From Casuarina equisetifolia (Eukaryota; Streptophyta; Magnoliopsida; Fagales; Casuarinaceae), in contig CM052358.1 in assembly GCA_028551475.1 (NCBI GenBank), positions 8,477,938 to 8,541,937 of the forward strand: a stretch of DNA of 64,000 bases, written 5' to 3'. Of this stretch, positions 58,009 to 64,000 are shown in pieces. The notes under the pieces were generated by a model that was not told where the DNA came from, ran no database searches, and worked only from the letters and a program-made list of their open reading frames with translations. Numbering within the stretch: the stretch's first letter is position 1; every line of letters starts with the position of its first letter. The position numbers and the translations under genes were made by a program.

Positions 58009-59045
58009 TCACTTCCACCACCAGAACTGCCGAAACAAATATATCTTCCTCATTCGAGCATTGTAAGTCAAAAAGGCTCTGGCTTTAACAGGGTCAGCGT
58101 TCAAATACTCAAAAGCATACATCTGTTTAGCCTCTTCCAGGCCATCGATCTCCATTACTGCCTCTAATAGCTCATGGGCATCAATTGAGCATTTGTTTCG
58201 CTCCATCGCATCAGCCAAGTGCCTAATGCTTGATGCCACCACCAACATAGCATCCTGGAGAGACTCTGATGCACGAGGTCGTTTTGGGAGATGTCTGAGA
58301 GGAGGTATCAGAGGAGGATCTTGGGTACCATCTGGCATCTGGGCATACTCTGGTGTTCCAGTATATGATTCTGTTCCATCTGTCTCGCTTAAGTCTTCTG
58401 AACTTGGGGTAAGATATGAGGCAGAGTCATCCTCACAATTCTTTGAATCTATTGGATAGCCTCCATCCTTCATCTTAGCCCAACGACTAGGGGCTTGATA
58501 ATTTCCACAAACAATTTTTAGCTCATCATACATCTCTATCTGTTTACCTCGAAATCCTCTTGCATCAGGGTGTGCCTATTCAATTAAATGATAAACACAC
58601 CAAGAAAATAGTAAAAAACAGCTCAACAAATTTTAAGGGAAAAGAAAAAGAGGAGAGAATTACTTAATTTTTAAATAAATGAATAACTCACGGCAATGTA
58701 TCTCTTCCAAAGATCATCACTGTCGCACTCGATCATCTTTGTATTTGGATTCCACCTGAATCCTTCTTGACTTAGCATATCCTTCATTATTTTATACCTT
58801 TTCTTAATTGTCTTGAGTCGATTGACAACTTTTTGATTATTCAAGTTCAAATTAAAACGGGAGTTCACAGCAATACAAGCAGCAGTGTAAGCGTTTTCAT
58901 TAAAACATTTGTCAATTTTGTTTCCATTTCTGGCTTGAATAGCAAGGGCTTCAATAAGGCACTTATCCATTGCAATTGACCATACTACATTCCTTCCTTT
59001 GTGCTTCATTTCCCGTCTCTGTCCATGCAGGTCATATTGCTCCAT
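58009..59045 (-). CDS. Myb/SANT-like DNA-binding protein (LIMYB / Harbinger ORF1-like)
   Basis: Nuclear protein of the plant Myb/SANT-like (Myb_DNA-bind_3) family, which includes L10-interacting MYB proteins and the DNA-binding partner of PIF/Harbinger transposases. Two coding exons: 59045-58692 and 58575-58009; 306 aa. The trihelix/SANT domain spans about 20-120, with W22 (NVVWSIAMDKCLIEAL), a second helix (NENAYTAACIAVNSRF), KVVNRLKTIKKRYKIMKDM and a terminal DDLWKRYIAAHPDA. A Ser/Asp-rich acidic linker follows. The C-terminal helical part (LQDAMLVVASSIRHLADAMER, then LEEAKQMYAFEYLN) is typical of this family. An acceptor (TTTAG) sits just before the ATG, so the 5' UTR is spliced. No transposon termini were seen, so a host gene is more likely than a mobile copy. 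Confidence 0.88.
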
Positions 59046-59212
59046 TCCTAAATCAAAAAGAGAAAGATTACTAAAACCATATAATAATGCAGAATTCAAC
59101 ATACTGGCAGACAGATACTGACTGCATCCTCATCCAAGCACTAACGGGTGCAATGCCCTACTCTGATATAATTGACATTGGTCACATGTAATACATTGCA
59201 GAGTTTAATTCA

Positions 59213-59240
59213 AGGAAGGAAGGAAGGAAGGAAGGAAGGA
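59213..59240 (+). repeat. GGAA tetranucleotide microsatellite
   Basis: About seven uninterrupted GGAA units between segments A and B of the first copy. Confidence 0.9.
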
Positions 59241-59489
59241 AACACATCAGAAAATCATCGCAAATTCCATCTTAGCTGAAACTTAAAACATAACTGTCTC
59301 TTCCTTCATTGAAATCCTCACTCCAAGCACTAACGGGTGCAATGCCCTAATCTGATATAATTGACATTGATCACATGTAATACATGGCAGAGTTTAATTC
59401 AAGATCAACATGTGTTGTAATATTTTTTTAAGGCAAAAAGAGATAATAGCTCACCCCACATCACCCTTCCCACAGGGATAACACCAACC

Positions 59490-59555
59490 AAAAACAAAAA
59501 AAAAAAAAAAGAAGAAGAAAGAAAGAAGAAAGAAAGAAGAAAGAAAGAAAGAAAG
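59490..59555 (+). repeat. A / GAAGAAAGAA purine microsatellite
   Basis: A poly-A run followed by GAAGAA and GAAA units, in the second copy of the duplicated block. Confidence 0.85.
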
Positions 59556-62500
59556 ACATCAGAAAATTAAACACAGCTAGAGAGTCACACACTCTATTTG
59601 TTTTCCATGCCTAAAAAATAAAATTAAACAAACACATCAGAAAATCATCGCAAATCCCATCTTAGCTGAAACTTAAAACATAACTGTCTCTTCCTTCATT
59701 GAATAGCTATCCTCACTAGTAGAACACGCATCCTAACTGCAAAAGATAGAAACTTTGCAGGTCTAAGCACTGAACATGGGCCCGCCACCAATGTGCCTTT
59801 CATGTAGCCAAAGCACAACATAAAGCTCTTATCTTCCATGGGAATATTCATTTTCCGTTTCAATTTTAATAAACGAAATTTCTCTTTAAACATATGATTC
59901 GCCATAGCCATAGTCACAATTAAAGCTAATGCAGGGGACTGCTATAAGTCAAATTTAAGACCAAAAATCAATGACATTGACCACTACAATTTGGGTTACG
60001 AACTAGTGCAAGAAGAGCATAGAGTAAGACCAGAAAGGAGCCAGCTTCAAGATAAGCCCACCAAACAAGAGCACTAAAGCTACTCAAATTCTAGTGCAAA
60101 TTTATTCCCTGATTGCAACTGTGCATTTAACTCACTTATAAATTTAAGAATAGATCATACTTAACCTGATTATTCAAGATTTTATGCACGCAAATGCACA
60201 ACCTACACTCAAGGAATTTTTCAGAAATTATTCCTCAGCAAGCAGTCTTTTATTTTTTTTTCACTCCATAGACTTGTTATAAGCAGTGGCTATGTACCTC
60301 CTGGAAAAACTGATAAAAGACAAGACCTTCACACACACATGCATAACATTTGAAAATCTAGATGAGCCAGTATATAAAAGCATCCTTATCACAAAAACAT
60401 TGGAACTATAAACCACCAAATTAAGCACAGAAGGTTGCCCTTTCCAAAGGAAAAAACACACAAGAAATTATTAGAAACAAATGCATTATCAATAAACACT
60501 TGCAAATATTATCTCTATGGCAAGCACTGAGTAAACACAAAGAGATAATATACACCCCCCCCATAACACAAACAACCGGTTCATTTCTCTCACAATCTGT
60601 TTTTCTTTGGTTGAAGCAATAAATTTCAAATCAACTTCATAATGCAATATAGAAGGCCTTCTACTTAATTTGCTCACTATTAATAGAGAGGGTTTTAATT
60701 TATATCACATTCAACGAATATCTTTTTGCAACTTTTATCATGGTAACATATCAGGTGAAAACCTGCAAAAGATTTCCAGTTTTGCTGAATCAAATGCTTG
60801 TTTTCTTCTTCCTCTACACAATAGCAACCTAATCTTGAGCAAAATTGTCAAACACGGTTGAGAAGATCCTAAGATGAACAATTTTGCCCTTGATTTGTGA
60901 AATCTAAGGAAAATTAATGATATATGAGTAACGAAAACTCATGCTACAGACATCACATCTAAATCCATTCCCATCGACTACCATTTGGTTAACAATGGAT
61001 CTCAGAATTATATAAAGTACCAATTTAATGTACCTTTAATACATCATATAAGACTTGTATGATCGATACTGCACTATCTGCAATAAATGTAAATCAGAAC
61101 CTTCCTTTCTTAGACTCAATTTTTAGTTTCTTTCATCGTGCATCAACCTCAATATATGGAGAACTGAACATGTTGGAATAATGAAAGAAGAAAGAAATTT
61201 CATAAGCCAAGAACGTAGTCCTCATTAGTCCTCATTAGACAAGCTTACTCTTCTGGCACTGAGATCATAAACCATGACATGCAACTCAATCTGAAATAGG
61301 CATTCAGCTAACTACATATAGAAGTGGCAAGGTATCCTTGAATCAAAGTGGCTTCACATGCAAAATATAATAAAAAATTCAAGTCTTATATAATTACCTG
61401 TTACAAAATCATCCTACCAAGCTATGACGGTTTTCTATACATTCTAACACCACCTGTACTGACAAAATGCACAAGATGCTTTTTATTATTTCAGAAAACC
61501 AATTGCTATATTTACATGCAATACTGGTTACATGCTCCAAAATTATAAAGCGTTCACGTAAAAGTTTCTTTTAAGGAGTACTATAGTGTAAGCTTGAGAA
61601 CTGAAAACATGGTGTCCACCAGCAATTCTTGCCAGTGCTCAAAACACAAACAACATATTATCACCTCCGAACAATTACACCATTTAGAAATTGAAAGTTT
61701 TCACCCTAATGTCATTTTTTTTCTACTGTCATGTTGAGTTCGAAATAGCCCCTATTTAAATCAAGTGTTTTAGGGAGCTACAAGAAACACAGGAAACAAA
61801 TACTTTCACAAAATAAAAAAGTGATGCAACATTGTTCAGATGGAAGTTGAAGGGAGGCCACTAAGAATTTGTTGCCTGCAATGTCCAATTTCTAGTTACT
61901 ATGGAAAATTTGAACAAGTCCATTGCCGCTTATCCTAATCCTTAAATGCATCCCAATATGCTCTGCTCGCCAGTAACCTCTAGTCACTATTTCTAGGCTT
62001 TCTGCTGAGTTAGTACACCACATCTTCAAACAATATATATCCAGAAGCTACAGTCCTGTGGACAACTACTCAGTCCATTTGGTTTTCCAGAGATTGGAAG
62101 CAAAAAACATAACATCATTACACTAAAGGAAAATTAGAGCCAAAACCACAACCAATAACACCAAAGTGTAAAGAATTCGCTTCTAAAAATAGTTTACCAT
62201 GCCCAATAAGCGACACTTGAAATTCCCTAATCCAATAAGCATAAAAAACACACGCACACCCAAGGGGAAAACCAGTAACACCAATTTAAATGCAGCACTT
62301 CCAATGACTAAGTTATACAGAAAGCAGCCACCACAACGTAATAGGTACTGATCTTACTATCCAGCTACATGAACCACAAGTATATCCTTCTGTCAACAAC
62401 TAATTCCTACAGGCATGCATAGGTAATATTAATAAAGAGAGAAAGAGAGAGAGACCAGAGTCAACGGAGAGAGGAAGATGCGATCTCTAGTGTGACGGAA

Positions 62501-63258
62501 TTCTCTCGCCGATCAGATCGCCGATTGCAACTGCTTCTGATCTTCAGTAGTTGCAGCGACGGCGTCGAGAATACGAAGGAGACTCCCACAACTCTGACAG
62601 GTTATTGGGAGGCTAGGGTTTTCCTTTTTTCTCGAGAAAATAAACTTTTGAAAATTTTCTCGACCCGCACTTTCTCGAAAACCAAACGCTAACGAGAGAA
62701 AAAAGTACACTTTGGGGTCCACTAGCTCCGCTGCACGACGGTCCGGTTGGTTAAACGAAGGCCCTACCATTAGACGCCAAGTAAGTGAAGCCATTAAAAC
62801 AACACAAAATCGCTATCCTCTTACTCACATGTATGACAAAGCTGCAGGCCTTTGCACTTGTTTTCATTTGATTATTAAGACTCATCTTATTATTTGGTTC
62901 AAAAAAATAAAATTAGTTACAGAAAAATTATTTTAATTAGTTAAAATTAAATATTATTTTTTTTTTAAAATTTTTTGATCTCAGTTTATTAGTTAGGGCA
63001 TATATTATACCTTTTTTTAATAATAATTCAAACGAGGCCAACCTTATAAAATGGATTCGGCCCATTAGAGCCCAAATGCAGCCCAAAAGAGAGACCCATA
63101 ACACGGTGGGCAATGTCACTCTCGTAATTTAGCTGATCCTACCTCTTGACTATAAAATCACCGTTTAACAAGAGCCTCTTTGGACAACGTTTTGGGGTTT
63201 TAGGGTTTTTGGATACGCACTCAAGGGTCCCGTCCCTCTTCATCTGCGAAATTCAGAC
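62501..63258 (+). promoter_or_regulatory. Divergent promoter region: Myb/SANT (-) and NAC-alpha (+)
   Basis: The NAC-alpha side has three site II-type elements on the reverse orientation: GGCCCA at 63059-63064, AGCCCA at 63069-63074 and 63080-63085. A TATA box (TATAAAAT, from 63151) and a telo-box (TTTTAGGGTTTT, about 63198) near the start of the leader follow. Site II plus telo-box is the classic promoter pattern of plant ribosomal-protein and translation genes. The left part carries the presumed start region of the minus-strand gene. Confidence 0.65.
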
Positions 63259-63318
63259 ATGACTGCTCAAACCCAGGAAGAGCTCCTCGCCGCCCATCTT
63301 GAGCAGCAAAAGATCGAT
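63259..63318 (+). CDS. NACA1: Nascent polypeptide-associated complex alpha, first exon only
   Basis: NAC-alpha pairs with NAC-beta (BTF3) at the ribosome exit tunnel and guards emerging polypeptides. Only exon 1 (20 codons) is inside the window: ATG at 63259, ending ATCGAT before GTATCT. The peptide TQEELLAAHLEQQKID matches the N-terminus of plant NAC-alpha proteins, which continue with an acidic stretch in the next exon. The promoter (site II, telo-box, TATA) supports a translation-related gene. The NAC and UBA domains lie beyond the window, so the call rests on a short segment plus context. Confidence 0.75.
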
Positions 63319-64000
63319 GTATCTCTCTCTTTCTCTGCATATAATGGCCTATTTGTTTACCGTGCTTGATTAGTTTGCGTAGGAGTTTGATCTCATATGT
63401 GGTTAAGATATATAAGGAATTTTTTAGATCTGTTTATTTTCGCGATTCAGCATCATTTTAGACACTGGAAATGATCTTTCCCTGGACTACAAGATTTTTC
63501 CTCTTGGCTTGATTTGTGTTTTTGGTAACTGTTTGTGGGCTAGATCTCAAATTGTTTATCTTCCAGTTACATTTCCTTGCAGGGCATTGAGTTGGAAAAA
63601 AGGCTGAATAAATTTTATTAGAATATATACTTGTCATGAAAAAGCGCCAGGAGTATGTTATTTTGTGATTGAGACGTAAGGGAGGGGGTATGGATGAAAG
63701 TTGCATAGGAAAATATGTTCCGAGGTTTGAAAAGTAAAACATTGATAACCTTGATGCTCTGTGGAGGAGCAAGTACGGACCATTCTTTTGAATGGCTAGA
63801 CAGTGGGTGTACCGGGAGGCAAACAAAGACAATAAATAATCAATCTATTGTGAGTTTGATCATACATATTGAATTTTGCGTTTTTTGTGAGGAGTTTTTC
63901 AGTGGAAGTGAGGAATCTGCTTAAAACTTAACTTTGGAGTTACTTGTGATGGATTATAGTTAAGTGACCTATAGATTATTGACGGCTACACTATTTCCAC
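63319..64000 (+). other. First intron of NAC-alpha gene (to window end)
   Basis: T-rich sequence with no second exon recognised before the window ends. Short frames inside show no NAC or UBA motif. Confidence 0.55.

Larger units (their letters stand above)
59134..59716. repeat. Duplicated A-B block with expanded microsatellites
   Basis: Segment A (starting CCAAGCACTAACGGGTGC) occurs at about 59134-59212 and 59323-59402. Segment B (starting ACACATCAGAAAATCATC) occurs at about 59242-59312 and 59632-59702. The order is A, GGAA repeat, B, A', GAAA/GAAGAA repeat, B'. Copies differ at only a few bases, so a unit of about 190 bp was duplicated and the second copy later gained about 200 bp. Confidence 0.9.
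59046..62500 (-). other. Probable 5' UTR intron/leader region of Myb/SANT gene
   Basis: 3.4 kb without coding frames between the acceptor just before the Myb/SANT ATG and a GA/CT-rich block near 62437-62454 that looks like a leader or core promoter. It holds a duplicated, microsatellite-rich block at 59134-59716. A separate RNA gene cannot be excluded. Confidence 0.4.

Noticed and set aside
62513..62794. 93-codon minus-strand frame in the divergent promoter
   Set aside because: No recognisable domain and located where promoter and leader sequence are expected; does not connect in frame to the Myb/SANT exon.
1..64000. CRISPR array, bacterial operon, phage or prokaryotic defence system
   Set aside because: Intron-rich plant nuclear genes throughout; the repeats present are LTRs, microsatellites and local duplications, with no regular spacer pattern.

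Overview
This is a window of plant nuclear DNA, almost certainly from a eudicot. Genes carry many short GT-AG introns, intergenic DNA is AT-rich, and there is an LTR retrotransposon. Several products are plant-specific: a phytocystatin with a legumain-inhibiting tail, a DYW-type PPR protein, an ELC/VPS23 with plant-like architecture, and a plastid-targeted KDPG aldolase. The species cannot be fixed from the sequence alone. Exon coordinates come from reading splice sites and phases by hand; each complete multi-exon model below closes to a whole number of codons.

Layout. (1) 765-3965 (+): the last four exons of a cytochrome P450 whose 5' part lies outside the window. (2) 4731-6876 (+): cystatin with papain- and legumain-inhibiting domains. 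(3) 7849-12353 (-): NC2-alpha/DRAP1-type histone-fold corepressor (NF-YC11-like), convergent with the cystatin. (4) 12.4-16.8 kb: gene-poor, with tandemly duplicated remnants of a non-LTR retroelement. (5) 16843-17739 (+): single C2H2 zinc-finger repressor with two EAR-type motifs. (6) 21131-38400 (+): a diverged Mediator subunit 15 gene with eleven coding exons. Its last intron holds a complete but decayed Ty1/copia element (31837-37676, antisense). (7) 38802-43456 (+): KDPG aldolase-family protein, ten exons including very short ones. (8) 47137-49017 (+): UBA-domain protein. (9) 49577-50836 (+): intronless ELC/VPS23 (ESCRT-I). (10) 54151-56619 (+): intronless CRR22-like PPR-DYW editing factor. 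(11) 58009-59045 (-): Myb/SANT-like protein with an apparently long 5' leader region containing a duplicated, microsatellite-rich block. (12) 63259 to beyond the window (+): first exon of NAC-alpha, behind a textbook translation-gene promoter.

The genes do not form a pathway or operon; this is an ordinary eudicot gene neighbourhood. From memory, several have Arabidopsis counterparts close together on chromosome 3 (NACA1 and ELC adjacent; NF-YC11 and CYS6 adjacent), so the window looks like a conserved block. I found no convincing new biological system. The most interesting items are the copia element housed in the terminal intron of a MED15 gene, the apparent relic of the ancestral MED15 N-terminus in its leader, and the nested repeats.
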